Positions 14,846 through 22,157 of a stretch of 35,737 nucleotides of DNA are shown in pieces; position 1 is the stretch's first letter; each line of letters opens with the position of its first letter. The stretch comes from a virus, in IMG/VR virus record IMGVR_UViG_3300046004_001485, positions 1 through 35,737 of that record; one strand, written 5' to 3'. Made by a program: the position numbers and the translations under genes. The notes beneath the pieces were generated by a model, which did no database searches, was not told the origin of the DNA, and saw nothing but the letters and a program-made list of their open reading frames with translations.

Positions 14846-15313
14846 TTATTTTTTAAGATTTTTATCTAATGTTTTATAAATGGTTAAAATCATATCTAAA
14901 TCTGACTTTGTGAAAGATTTTTTCATATTAAATAAATCAGTAAAAAAACTACTTATTGAATTTTTTATTTTATCTTCTATTTGATTATAAAATATTTCAT
15001 CAAAAAATGATTGGAAATAATCAAAATGGTCTCCTTTTTTGTTAAAAATTATATTTTCTTTTTGAAAGTTATTAACAATTTTTATCCAGCACCACTCAAA
15101 GTGTTTTGTGTTATCATCATTCGTTAACTTGATTTTAGTTTCCGTAGACACATTATCTTGACCCAAGTAGGTCTCGTGTATTAAAATATAAAGGGTATGA
15201 CAAAAATCAGAATATAACTCCAATTTTTCAGGAATTATATTATTCATTTTAAACCATATATCTATATCTTCCGGTTTTAAAGGTTTTGTTATGTAGTTAA
15301 AAAAATTCTCCAT
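14846..15313 (-). CDS. Hypothetical helical protein; start codon in hairpin
   Basis: A 155-aa mostly helical protein with aromatic residues (HFEWCWIKIVNNF, HFDYFQSFFDEIFYNQIEDKI) and no recognised family. Its ATG lies inside a 9-bp hairpin (15308-15330) that is followed by seven T, so its expression may be gated by RNA structure. An 82-nt gap with no gene follows its stop. Function unknown. Confidence 0.6.
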   Translation of the reverse strand: MENFFNYITKPLKPEDIDIWFKMNNIIPEKLELYSDFCHTLYILIHETYLGQDNVSTETKIKLTNDDNTKHFEWCWIKIVNNFQKENIIFNKKGDHFDYFQSFFDEIFYNQIEDKIKNSISSFFTDLFNMKKSFTKSDLDMILTIYKTLDKNLKK

Positions 15314-15330
15314 AGATGTTGTCTATGGAG
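15301..15330 (-). terminator. Terminator-like hairpin overlapping a start codon
   Basis: On the minus strand CTCCATAGA, loop CAACA, TCTATGGAG is a perfect 9-bp stem (15308-15330), then AA and TTTTTTT. It lies 31 nt after the stop of 15361-16680. Its downstream arm contains the ATG (15313-15311) of the next gene, and the T-run encodes that gene's Phe-Phe codons. Confidence 0.6.
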
Positions 15331-15360
15331 AAATTATAATTGATTTTATTTATTTGTAAA

Positions 15361-16680
15361 TTATTGAGTTTTTTGATTATAACCTATTAAAGATTTCATT
15401 CTATTAAATTCTTCATTAATTTGTTTTGTTTTTTTAGAATCAGTTGATTCTAATTTAGTCATAATATCACTAGCCTTACTACCACCTTCTTTATCATTAA
15501 CAACGGGTTGTGGAGATTTATTATAAGCCATTCTTTTAAGTTTTGCTAACATATTATCTTTTCTAATTTTATTACGTTTTTTGTTAACATCAGATTCTCC
15601 GGTATTTGCCCAATCAGGGTTATTACCTGTTTTAGAAGAACCTTCAATGTTATTTGTTACCCATTCTTCATTTGGTTGGATTTCATCGTAATCTAAATTT
15701 TCTAAAGCCGCCGCTGTAAAGTTATCAACATAGTCTTCAACAGCATCTGATGGAACATACGCCATTTTATCCATTTTAGCTAATTCACCATTACCTTTTG
15801 GGAAAAACTTTGGATTTGTATTATATTCACCTTTAGAACCATCTTTTAAGTAATCTTTCATCTTTTGAGCAACAGCTTTAAGACTATCTTCATTTTCTTT
15901 TCCGTCTTTTTTATGAATTTGTTCGTATTTGTTATAACCTGGCGTATTACCTATTATTTTTGAATTGGTTTTTTCCGCTGAGTCTTTAACATTTTTAGAT
16001 TTTTGCTCTATTATAATTTTTTCAATTAAATTTACCATTTCACTTTCACTCATTCTAACAGAATTACTTTCTTCCATCCCATGTTTTGTAGAAATTTTAT
16101 TCACTTTTTTAATGGCTTTGTCAGATTTTGAGTTTTTAAGTTTAACCCCTCTTCCAACTAAAACATCTTTACGAGTAACTTTACCATCACCAGTTAAATC
16201 AGGAAATGTCTTACCTTCTTTAGTTTCACCTTTTCTTAACATCTTAAAATCTTCAGCATCAATTTTATTATTTTTATTTCTATCTAATCTTCTTTGACGA
16301 CCTTTTAAAGATTCATTCATTGAATCTCCACAAAATTGTTTTGTTCTGTCATCATCCGGACCAAAGTTATCCATATGATATTTACAAGATTCCTCATTCT
16401 CCACATTTGTTTCTGTTTCAATATCATCTTCTTCTTGAACGTAATCAAATTCGTCTTTATTATTAATGTCCTCAACGTCGTAAATTCCTTCATCCATCAT
16501 TTTATTACCACATTCCAGACATTCACCTTCGTACATGTTACCACCACACTCACAAACTTCAGAATTTTCTTTAATAGATGATTTAATTTTAGATACTAAA
16601 GTTTCCGCCTTTTCACCTAAATTTTCTTTTAATACTTTAGAAATCATTTTTTCTAAATAAGTTATATTTAATTTTTTCAT
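15361..16680 (-). CDS. Modular virion-type protein: zinc-like cluster, two EF-hand loops, IIEQ motif
   Basis: A 439-aa lysine- and asparagine-rich protein. Residues 1-22 form a leader-like helix. C43, C45, C54 and C57 form a zinc-ribbon-like cluster (CECGG, CLECG). Two calcium-binding EF-hand/dockerin-like loops are at 133-144 (DRNKNNKIDAED) and 161-172 (DLTGDGKVTRKD). Residues 210-226 (SESEMVNLIEKIIIEQ) repeat the (I/L/V)-x-E-Q motif internally. The C-terminus, EEFNRMKSLIGYNQKTQ, resembles a motif I recall from large phages. No enzyme domain. The mosaic suggests a head- or tail-associated structural protein; the internal leader raises the question of an older fusion. Confidence 0.65.
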   Translation of the reverse strand: MKKLNITYLEKMISKVLKENLGEKAETLVSKIKSSIKENSEVCECGGNMYEGECLECGNKMMDEGIYDVEDINNKDEFDYVQEEDDIETETNVENEESCKYHMDNFGPDDDRTKQFCGDSMNESLKGRQRRLDRNKNNKIDAEDFKMLRKGETKEGKTFPDLTGDGKVTRKDVLVGRGVKLKNSKSDKAIKKVNKISTKHGMEESNSVRMSESEMVNLIEKIIIEQKSKNVKDSAEKTNSKIIGNTPGYNKYEQIHKKDGKENEDSLKAVAQKMKDYLKDGSKGEYNTNPKFFPKGNGELAKMDKMAYVPSDAVEDYVDNFTAAALENLDYDEIQPNEEWVTNNIEGSSKTGNNPDWANTGESDVNKKRNKIRKDNMLAKLKRMAYNKSPQPVVNDKEGGSKASDIMTKLESTDSKKTKQINEEFNRMKSLIGYNQKTQ

Positions 16681-16693
16681 TGTTGTTTTTTTA

Positions 16694-16702
16694 TTATAAA
16701 TA
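16694..16702 (-). promoter_or_regulatory. Candidate late promoter box TATTTATAA
   Basis: Minus-strand box, 13 nt before ATG at 16680. Strong match to the boxes at 1180 and 10797. Confidence 0.45.
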
Positions 16703-16717
16703 TATTAGTTTTTTACT

Positions 16718-17578
16718 TTATTTGTTTGATTTTAATTTTTCATACTCATATGAAATTATTGACTTGATTACATTTTCACTAATATTATGTCTTTCACTAA
16801 TATTTTTGATTGCTTTCTTAACTGTTTCATTCTCATATATTTTAAGAGCCTTAATATCTCCCTGATTACAATATGGGAACTTCTTACATTTTTTCTTAAC
16901 TTGAACAAATTTACCACCCGGTATTTGTGGTTTAGATTTACCCATCCAATCTTTTTTACTTGTTGATTTTGCCCAAGCAGCAGTTGTTGAATATTGTCCT
17001 GAAGAGCCTGAACCCGTAGCTTCAGTCGCTTCAACTTTTTTTGTATCTTTATCTAATCGAGTACCTTTATTAAGTTGTTTTTTTAATTCAGGAATCATGT
17101 CTTCAATATCTAAATATTTTTTTTCCTTATCCTTTTCTTTAACACCTTCTTTTACTGGAACACAATTTGGAACTGTTTTACCATTTTTCTTTTTCCCACC
17201 AATTTCTTTGTAACCTTTCCGACAATTTTCTTCCATTTCTTTTTTAGTTGTGGAAAATAATGACGTTGAAAACCCACCTGCGGAACCTGAGCCAGTAGAC
17301 TCATCAGTCTCACCATTTTCACCCATAATTGGTAATGACGACGTTAATTTACTCACAGGTTTTTTAAGTTTAGTTTTACTGACTAATTTATCTGAAACCC
17401 CTTGTTTAATTGACTTTTTTATCATATCTGTTTTTTTGTTTTTTTCTTCACCTAACGAGTTTTTAAAATCATTCGCCGCCATCATTCCTTCAATACCTTG
17501 ACTAAAAACACCTACATTACTCATTTCATCCTCCATTTTATTTTCTAAATCTGAAGCAATATTTTCTTTAGTTTTCAT
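16718..17578 (-). CDS. Modular virion-type protein with repeated TGSGS motifs
   Basis: A 286-aa basic protein. The motif E-x-TGSGS-x-G-x-[FY]ST occurs twice, at about residues 93-105 and 186-198. C119 and C139 bracket the segment KGYKEIGGKKKNGKTVPN, a lysine-rich module I recall from marine phage proteins. Residues 218-241 hold QIPGGKFVQVKKKCKKFPYCNQGDI. A C-terminal helix pair (KKAIKNISERHNISENVIKSII) resembles a DNA- or protein-binding helix-turn-helix. It has no catalytic motif. The next gene upstream ends 8 nt before its ATG. A head or baseplate role is inferred. Confidence 0.6.
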   Translation of the reverse strand: MKTKENIASDLENKMEDEMSNVGVFSQGIEGMMAANDFKNSLGEEKNKKTDMIKKSIKQGVSDKLVSKTKLKKPVSKLTSSLPIMGENGETDESTGSGSAGGFSTSLFSTTKKEMEENCRKGYKEIGGKKKNGKTVPNCVPVKEGVKEKDKEKKYLDIEDMIPELKKQLNKGTRLDKDTKKVEATEATGSGSSGQYSTTAAWAKSTSKKDWMGKSKPQIPGGKFVQVKKKCKKFPYCNQGDIKALKIYENETVKKAIKNISERHNISENVIKSIISYEYEKLKSNK

Positions 17579-17585
17579 AATTAAA

Positions 17586-17990
17586 TTATTTTAATAATAA
17601 GAGATACGTTGAAGTTATTATACCAACGTAAGCTCCAACTTTCCAAAAAAAAATTTTTGTTCTTTGTTCTTTAAGTTCCTTACGTAAATTATCAGACAAT
17701 TCATATGATGTTTTTAATTGCACATCTTTTTTAACCATCATAAAATTATTATTTTTATCTTTATCTTCAAGTAAAAAAATATGACTATCTTTTTCTTTTT
17801 CTCTTTCTTCAGTTTTAAATAATTTTTCTTGAGTTAATTTTAACTCAATTATACAACCATCACCTTTAATAATGTCTTTTATCACCAATTTTGCAATTGG
17901 AGTGCTAATTCGTACCTTTGTTGTATCTGTCTGTGAAAAACTGCTCAAGCTCGTTAACAGTAAGAGTATCAACACTATTAATTTTTTCAT
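17586..17990 (-). CDS. Secreted coiled-coil protein with C-terminal membrane anchor, spanin-like
   Basis: A 134-aa protein. Residues 1-20 are a typical Bacteroidota signal peptide, LIVLILLLLTSLSSFSQ with likely cleavage at Ser-Gln. Then a periplasmic domain with a charged coiled coil (KTEEREKEKDSHIFLLEDKD, SYELSDNLRKELKEQRTK), and a hydrophobic end at about 113-132 (FWKVGAYVGIITSTYLLLL). It overlaps the upstream gene by 86 nt in a different frame, an arrangement typical of Rz/Rz1-type pairs. Spanin function is inference; an outer-membrane lipobox is not visible. Confidence 0.55.
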   Translation of the reverse strand: MKKLIVLILLLLTSLSSFSQTDTTKVRISTPIAKLVIKDIIKGDGCIIELKLTQEKLFKTEEREKEKDSHIFLLEDKDKNNNFMMVKKDVQLKTSYELSDNLRKELKEQRTKIFFWKVGAYVGIITSTYLLLLK

Positions 17991-18264
17991 TTGTTTGTTT
18001 TTTAATTATGGTTATATTATTATCTATATGATGAATATCTTTGGATATATTAATGACATTTTTTTTTACAGAATCAATTTTAATGTTAATATTTTTATTA
18101 ACCTCGTTGGTTGAATCAATCTCAGTTTGAAGAGATTCTATTTTTTCTTTATATGATTTAACATCCGTTTTAATACCATTAGATGTAAAGATATTCCAAC
18201 CCGCCAATACTATAACAATAATTAATAATATATTTTGTTTGTTATCCCCAATTATGTCTCTCAT
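17905..18264 (-). CDS. Inner-membrane coiled-coil protein, i-spanin-like
   Basis: A 119-aa protein. An N-terminal segment precedes one span at about 12-28 (ILLIIVIVLAGWNIFTS), then a long periplasmic coiled coil with alternating I and charged residues (SLQTEIDSTNEVNKNINIKI). The tail TVNELEQFFTDRYN resembles C-termini of small phage lysis proteins. N-in topology and length match an inner-membrane spanin subunit. It overlaps the secreted partner, with the endolysin two genes upstream. The start shares one base with the stop of the 18264-18866 gene. Confidence 0.5.
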   Translation of the reverse strand: MRDIIGDNKQNILLIIVIVLAGWNIFTSNGIKTDVKSYKEKIESLQTEIDSTNEVNKNINIKIDSVKKNVINISKDIHHIDNNITIIKKQTNEKINSVDTLTVNELEQFFTDRYNKGTN

Positions 18265-18866
18265 TATTCTTCAGTATTACTTGTTTGTTTTCTTGACGCT
18301 AAAACTTTAGACCATTTTGACTTAAATTTTTCATAAAAAACTTTTAATTTATTAATCATTTCTAAGAATTCATCGTCAGTTTTTAACATTTCACCATTAA
18401 TATATACTCCGTTTTCTTCTCCAATAGTAAAAAAGAAATCTAAATCAAAATCAATTATTTTACCTGACCACTCAACATTATTCGGGTACAAATTTAATTT
18501 ATTGAAATCCACTAAATCAGAAACTTCTTCAACAAACTCATTCATTGTTTCTTGGAAAGCAATTTTCTCATCAGTAGTCAAATCTAAATCACTATTTTCT
18601 TTACCATGTAAAACAATTATACCACCAACAACTCTATATCCTTGTGATTTATCTTCCGGACTATTGGTGTCGTCCTCAATTTTATCCTCAACGTCTTTAG
18701 CAACATTTAATTTTTTGGTAATATTATCATCTGTTAAATCTGTTTGTTCGTTAATAATACCGTGTTTTTGTCTAATACGATTAATATCCTCATTAATTGT
18801 ACTATTTGATAACATCTTTCTAGACGCTTCTACTAATCTTTTTATTTCATCATGTGAGTTGCTCAT
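18264..18866 (-). CDS. Hypothetical protein with IINEQ leader
   Basis: A 200-aa acidic protein. Residues 1-40 are a helical leader (SHDEIKRLVEASRKMLSN, then INRIRQKHGIINE-Q), matching the (I/L/V)-x-E-Q motif of four other proteins here. The remainder has YRVVGGIIVLHGKENSDLDLT and a repeating acidic helix FVEEVSDLVDFNKLNL, but no enzyme motif. The C-terminus is lysine-rich. It sits between the endolysin (17-nt overlap) and the spanin-like pair. It may be a virion protein encoded within the lysis region, or a lysis regulator. Confidence 0.6.
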   Translation of the reverse strand: MSNSHDEIKRLVEASRKMLSNSTINEDINRIRQKHGIINEQTDLTDDNITKKLNVAKDVEDKIEDDTNSPEDKSQGYRVVGGIIVLHGKENSDLDLTTDEKIAFQETMNEFVEEVSDLVDFNKLNLYPNNVEWSGKIIDFDLDFFFTIGEENGVYINGEMLKTDDEFLEMINKLKVFYEKFKSKWSKVLASRKQTSNTEE

Positions 18867-19449
18867 ATTCTATTTTTTTTAAAAATTCTTCAAAATTAAA
18901 TGCCGGACTAACATCTGTATAATCAGTGTCAAAATTACTTTTACTAACTATTCCGTCATATTTTTCAATACCATTTATTTTTGTGTTGTGTCCAATAATT
19001 TGGGATTTAATATTCATTTCTTTTAATAACTTACTACATAATACCGAAGTTTTCTCAACTTGGACAGTAGTATATGGTTGCCAAAAATAGTAGTCTCTCC
19101 ATTTTTTTTCATACACGTCACCTTTATAAATATCACCAATCCAGTTAACGTAATGATTAGTTAGTGGTTCTTTTTCTAACCACCCTAAATTTTCCAAACA
19201 AACAATTATAGAATTTCTATTTATGTTTGGTGATATAAAATAATTTGAATGTTCATTATTACCTAATAATTGGAGTATTCTACCATCTCTAGTAATGATA
19301 TAATTAGGTATTCTTTTAAATTTTCCATTAAATCTAAGTTTTAATGATTGCAAATAATCCCCAACATTCCTTGAAGAATGTGTGAGGATTATTTGATTTT
19401 TTTTCTTTTGTTTTCCACTTGGTTTAAAACCGTTAATTATGTCTATCAT
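18850..19449 (-). CDS. N-acetylmuramoyl-L-alanine amidase endolysin
   Basis: A 199-aa amidase_2/PGRP-type hydrolase that cleaves the bond between N-acetylmuramic acid and L-alanine in peptidoglycan. The zinc ligands are visible as IILTHSS (near residue 23) and IIGHNTK (about 150). PNYIITRDGRILQLLGNNEHSNYF carries the usual substrate-groove strand. VSPAFNFEEFLKK at the C-terminus is the typical D/S-PAF-F motif. No signal peptide or transmembrane anchor, so export needs a holin. It is flanked by membrane and spanin-like genes, as expected in a lysis module. Confidence 0.85.
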   Translation of the reverse strand: MIDIINGFKPSGKQKKKNQIILTHSSRNVGDYLQSLKLRFNGKFKRIPNYIITRDGRILQLLGNNEHSNYFISPNINRNSIIVCLENLGWLEKEPLTNHYVNWIGDIYKGDVYEKKWRDYYFWQPYTTVQVEKTSVLCSKLLKEMNIKSQIIGHNTKINGIEKYDGIVSKSNFDTDYTDVSPAFNFEEFLKKIEYEQLT

Positions 19450-19467
19450 AACCTAATAATTTAAGTT

Positions 19468-20382
19468 TTATTTTACATAACTTAATCTATTTAGACGAGG
19501 TGGCTCGTGCGTGTCCATTCCAGGACTAATAAAATCATCATTTATAGGATTAGGAAAAAATATTTCATTACTAATAGGTTGTTCATCCTGAGACAAGTCA
19601 ATTTCACCCGTATTTTCATCAAATAGATTCTCCCTAATATAAACAGGTCTCTCAACATCCACATATTCAATCACAGGAACCTCAACAATTTTCTCAACCT
19701 CAACTTCTTTTATAACTTCAACTTCTTTTATAACCTCAACTTCTTTTATAACCTCAACTTCTTTTATAACTTCAACTTCTTTTATAACCTCAACTTCTTT
19801 TATAACTTCAACTTCTTTTATAACCTCAACTTCTTTTATAACTTCAACTTCAACTATTTTTTCAACTTCAATAGTTACTTCTTTAATAATCTCTTTTACC
19901 TCTTCAACACCTGATTTACCATCATCGTATTTAGTAAAGAAATGTAGAGATGTTAGTGAGATAACAGGAAGTAAACCACCTTCTAAGAAAGCCAACCATC
20001 GTTTCATAGCAATAACATCATTAGCTTTTGACCCCAACACTTCCCATACAGGTCCCGTTAATTCCATCCATGACTTAAATAACTCCCCATTAGCATCAAT
20101 TTGTTTATATGAGTAGAAAATATTACCAATCATTTGAATGAAAGTAATTAATCCAAACATAAACCAAACTCCTCCCTTAATTTTGTTGGTGGCAGCAACC
20201 AAGGCGGTCATAGCACCTATCTCAATAGCCACTGATAAATAGATAGCCCAACTAATTGGATTTGCTAAGTTGTACCAAGATACAACATGTGATATTGATA
20301 TTCCCGCAACCAAAATAATTGGTATTAAGAACATCGCTCTATTTGGGTGTTCCTTAATGGATGCCCATAATGATTTAATCAT
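19468..20382 (-). CDS. Four-span membrane protein with hexapeptide EVIKEV repeats
   Basis: A 304-aa protein. Residues 1-155 contain about four hydrophobic segments (AMFLIPIILVAGISISHVV; WAIYLSVAIEIGAMTALVAA; VWFMFGLITFIQMIGNIFY; GGLLPVISLTSLHFF). From about 165 the protein becomes a tandem hexapeptide array (I-K-E-V-E-V), eight near-perfect copies, then EKIVEVPVIEYVDVERPVY. The end is disordered and proline-rich. The array is encoded by the 18-bp repeats at 19696-19851. A similar repeat occurs in the protein at 26191-26820. Location beside the endolysin invites a holin-like guess, but size and repeat argue against a classic holin. Confidence 0.7.
   Translation of the reverse strand: MIKSLWASIKEHPNRAMFLIPIILVAGISISHVVSWYNLANPISWAIYLSVAIEIGAMTALVAATNKIKGGVWFMFGLITFIQMIGNIFYSYKQIDANGELFKSWMELTGPVWEVLGSKANDVIAMKRWLAFLEGGLLPVISLTSLHFFTKYDDGKSGVEEVKEIIKEVTIEVEKIVEVEVIKEVEVIKEVEVIKEVEVIKEVEVIKEVEVIKEVEVIKEVEVIKEVEVEKIVEVPVIEYVDVERPVYIRENLFDENTGEIDLSQDEQPISNEIFFPNPINDDFISPGMDTHEPPRLNRLSYVK
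19696..19851 (-). repeat. 18-bp tandem repeat (minisatellite) encoding IKEVEV
   Basis: On the plus strand the unit aac[ct]tcaacttcttttat occurs eight times in tandem from 19696 to 19839, followed by a partial ninth. The only variation is C/T at position 4, mostly alternating, which suggests an earlier 36-bp duplication unit. Period 18 keeps the reading frame, so copy-number change would be tolerated. Confidence 0.95.
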
Positions 20383-20647
20383 TAGATATTTTATTTATTT
20401 CTTGGTCAATTTGAGTTTGTCTATTCACATCTAATATTTTTCTATCAGAAGCTTGAATAGCTCTTTTCTCGGATTTAAGACCTTCAATCTTTATTTCCTT
20501 ACGAAGTTTAACTGAAAGTGAATCAACACTATCATTAACGTCTTGGACTTTTGAGTTTGTACTACAAGTTTTGAAAAATGTTATTACCACTAGGAAAAAC
20601 ATTATTCTAATACCCCAAGTATCAATAAAATTTAAAATTGGTTTCAT
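20375..20647 (-). CDS. Small membrane-anchored helical protein
   Basis: A 90-aa protein with one hydrophobic span at about 12-26 (IRIMFFLVVITFFKTC), then a charged helix with coiled-coil character (DVNDSVDSLSVKLRKEIKIEGLKSEKRAI). Cys near the membrane surface (C28) is notable. It resembles other i-spanin-like small phage proteins in topology, but no partner is obvious except the membrane protein that follows, which it overlaps by 8 nt. Function unknown. Confidence 0.6.
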   Translation of the reverse strand: MKPILNFIDTWGIRIMFFLVVITFFKTCSTNSKVQDVNDSVDSLSVKLRKEIKIEGLKSEKRAIQASDRKILDVNRQTQIDQEINKISND

Positions 20648-20674
20648 AATTTTTGTTTTAGTTTTATCATAAAA

Positions 20675-20708
20675 GTAAAAAACCTTCTATCATAATAAAT
20701 AGAAGGTT
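20675..20708 (-). terminator. Terminator of the sigma-factor gene
   Basis: On the minus strand AACCTTCTAT, 8-nt loop, ATAGAAGGTT gives a perfect 10-bp stem (20681-20708) followed by TTTTACTTTT, making TTTTTTACTTTT with the stem's last bases. It lies 10 nt after the sigma factor's stop at 20718. Confidence 0.85.
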
Positions 20709-20717
20709 ATAAAGTTT

Positions 20718-21518
20718 TTACATATATTCATATAATACTGAACTATCATTCCTTAATTTTCTCAAGGCTTTCTCTTTAATTTGTCTAACTCGTTCCTTTG
20801 TTAGATTAAAATCTCCACCAATATCTTCAAGAGTTCTTGGTGTTCCTGTTAAACCAAAATAATCCTCAACAATTACTTTTTCACGTTCATCTAAAACATT
20901 TAACAATGTAATTAGTTTAGCTTTTAATTGGTCTTTACTATTAAAAACCTCATCAGGCATATCAGCACCCTCGTTTTTAATTATATCAATAAGAGTATCA
21001 CCATCTTCATTAATGTTCATATCTAAATCAATCATCGATGGTAAGTTTTGAAACTTATCATCCAATTTACCACCATTAGATTCAATTTCTTTTTTTGCTC
21101 TATGTAAATCTTGTACTACATTAACCGGTAAACGGATGGTTCTAGCATTGTCATTTAGTGATTGGAGGATAGATTGTTTAACCCACCATACAGCATATGA
21201 AATAAATCTTAAGTTCTTAGTCCAATCAAAGTTATTAATCGCCTTCATTAACCCTAAATTTCCCTCAGCAATTAAATCAGGAAAATCTAACCCTTGATTT
21301 TGATACTGTTTTGCCACAGTAATAACAAAACGAAGATTACCCTCTAATAATTCCTTATTAATTTCATCAATTTCTTGCTTGGTAAGAGTACCTGAAACAA
21401 TTAGTTTTGATAACTCTCTCTCTCTTTCTACAGTCATTACTTTAATTTTCCGGATATCTTTTAGATATAATTGGATTTCTTCCTGATTTATAGGAATTCC
21501 TGAATTTTTTTCTTTCAT
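20718..21518 (-). CDS. RNA polymerase sigma-70 family sigma factor
   Basis: A 266-aa sigma factor with all functional regions of a primary-type sigma except region 1.1. Region 1.2 is residues 12-37 (EIQLYLKDIRKIKVMTVERERELSKL). Region 2 is 58-120: NLRFVITVAKQYQNQGLDF, DLIAEGNLGLMKAINNFDW and LRFISYAVWWVKQSI (promoter melting and -10 contact). Region 3 follows (RTIRLPVNVVQDL). Region 4 is 202-260 with TLEDIGGDFNLTKERVRQIKEKAL, the -35-binding helix-turn-helix. It directs core RNA polymerase to promoters. It resembles RpoD of Bacteroidota, so it may recognise TTTG/TAnnTTTG-type or a related late promoter. It lies 1 nt after the preceding gene's stop. Confidence 0.93.
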   Translation of the reverse strand: MKEKNSGIPINQEEIQLYLKDIRKIKVMTVERERELSKLIVSGTLTKQEIDEINKELLEGNLRFVITVAKQYQNQGLDFPDLIAEGNLGLMKAINNFDWTKNLRFISYAVWWVKQSILQSLNDNARTIRLPVNVVQDLHRAKKEIESNGGKLDDKFQNLPSMIDLDMNINEDGDTLIDIIKNEGADMPDEVFNSKDQLKAKLITLLNVLDEREKVIVEDYFGLTGTPRTLEDIGGDFNLTKERVRQIKEKALRKLRNDSSVLYEYM

Positions 21519-21519
21519 A

Positions 21520-22095
21520 CTAATTTGAATATTTGTTAAGTTGTGATAATTCTTTTTCTGTCAGCGAATTTAAACCTTTTTCTTTAATCTTTTCCAATAA
21601 ATCGTCTAAAGATGGACTACGTTGTTTGTTTTTAATCTCATCAATATCACTCCATTCATCTTCATCATAATCAAAGTCAAAGTCTTCAATGTTTAACATA
21701 AAGCTTTCTTTGATTTGGTCTTGTATCATTTTTCGTACCTCAAACTCACTTTTATCTGAAAGTTTTGATTTTTCTGACATAAAGTCACTAATACCATCAT
21801 TAAAAAGGTGTTCTGATATTTTTTTAGGTAAACCATATGACAAATTGTCAGATGTGTAAGGTAGTAAGACATACATAATATCCCCCCCGTCTAAAATCAT
21901 ATCAACATAGTCTTTTACATCCTGATGGGAATCTAATGTTGAGATTGTGAACACAGATGATTCTGGTCCGAAATAAAAATTAAGATTTGGAGTGTCTGAA
22001 ATAACACATAATTCTTCAGCAATTTGTTCTGTAAATTCTTTTGGGTTGTCATTCTTTGCGAAGACAAATAAAATGTATTTGGTTAAACCATCCAT
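21520..22095 (-). CDS. Hypothetical acidic protein, co-transcribed with sigma factor
   Basis: A 191-aa acidic protein. N-terminal strand and helix pairs (TKYILFVFAKND, EQIAEELCVIS, NFYFGPESSVFTIST) suggest a small alpha/beta domain. C-terminal SLDDLLEKIKEKGLNSLTEKELSQLNKYS resembles the terminal motif ILDKISEKGYDSLTKEEKxxL found at the end of Bacteroidota proteins (often described with rhomboid proteins). Transcribed from its own host-type promoter, ending 1 nt before the sigma gene begins. It could be a sigma partner or anti-sigma factor, but this is only suggested by position. Confidence 0.65.
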   Translation of the reverse strand: MDGLTKYILFVFAKNDNPKEFTEQIAEELCVISDTPNLNFYFGPESSVFTISTLDSHQDVKDYVDMILDGGDIMYVLLPYTSDNLSYGLPKKISEHLFNDGISDFMSEKSKLSDKSEFEVRKMIQDQIKESFMLNIEDFDFDYDEDEWSDIDEIKNKQRSPSLDDLLEKIKEKGLNSLTEKELSQLNKYSN

Positions 22096-22126
22096 ACTTT
22101 ATACGTTTAAGTTATATATTATGTTA

Positions 22127-22157
22127 CAAAGATACTAAAAAAATTATGTTTCCCAAA
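22127..22157 (-). promoter_or_regulatory. Bacteroidota-type promoter of the sigma-factor operon
   Basis: On the minus strand TTTG (22154-22157), 19 nt, then TATCTTTG (22127-22134). Transcription would begin about 25 nt before ATG at 22095. The -33 element sits in the stem-loop of the upstream terminator, so termination and initiation signals overlap. Confidence 0.7.

Noticed and set aside
19696-19851. CRISPR array
   Set aside because: Units are contiguous 18-mers with no spacers and stay in frame in a coding gene; it is a minisatellite.
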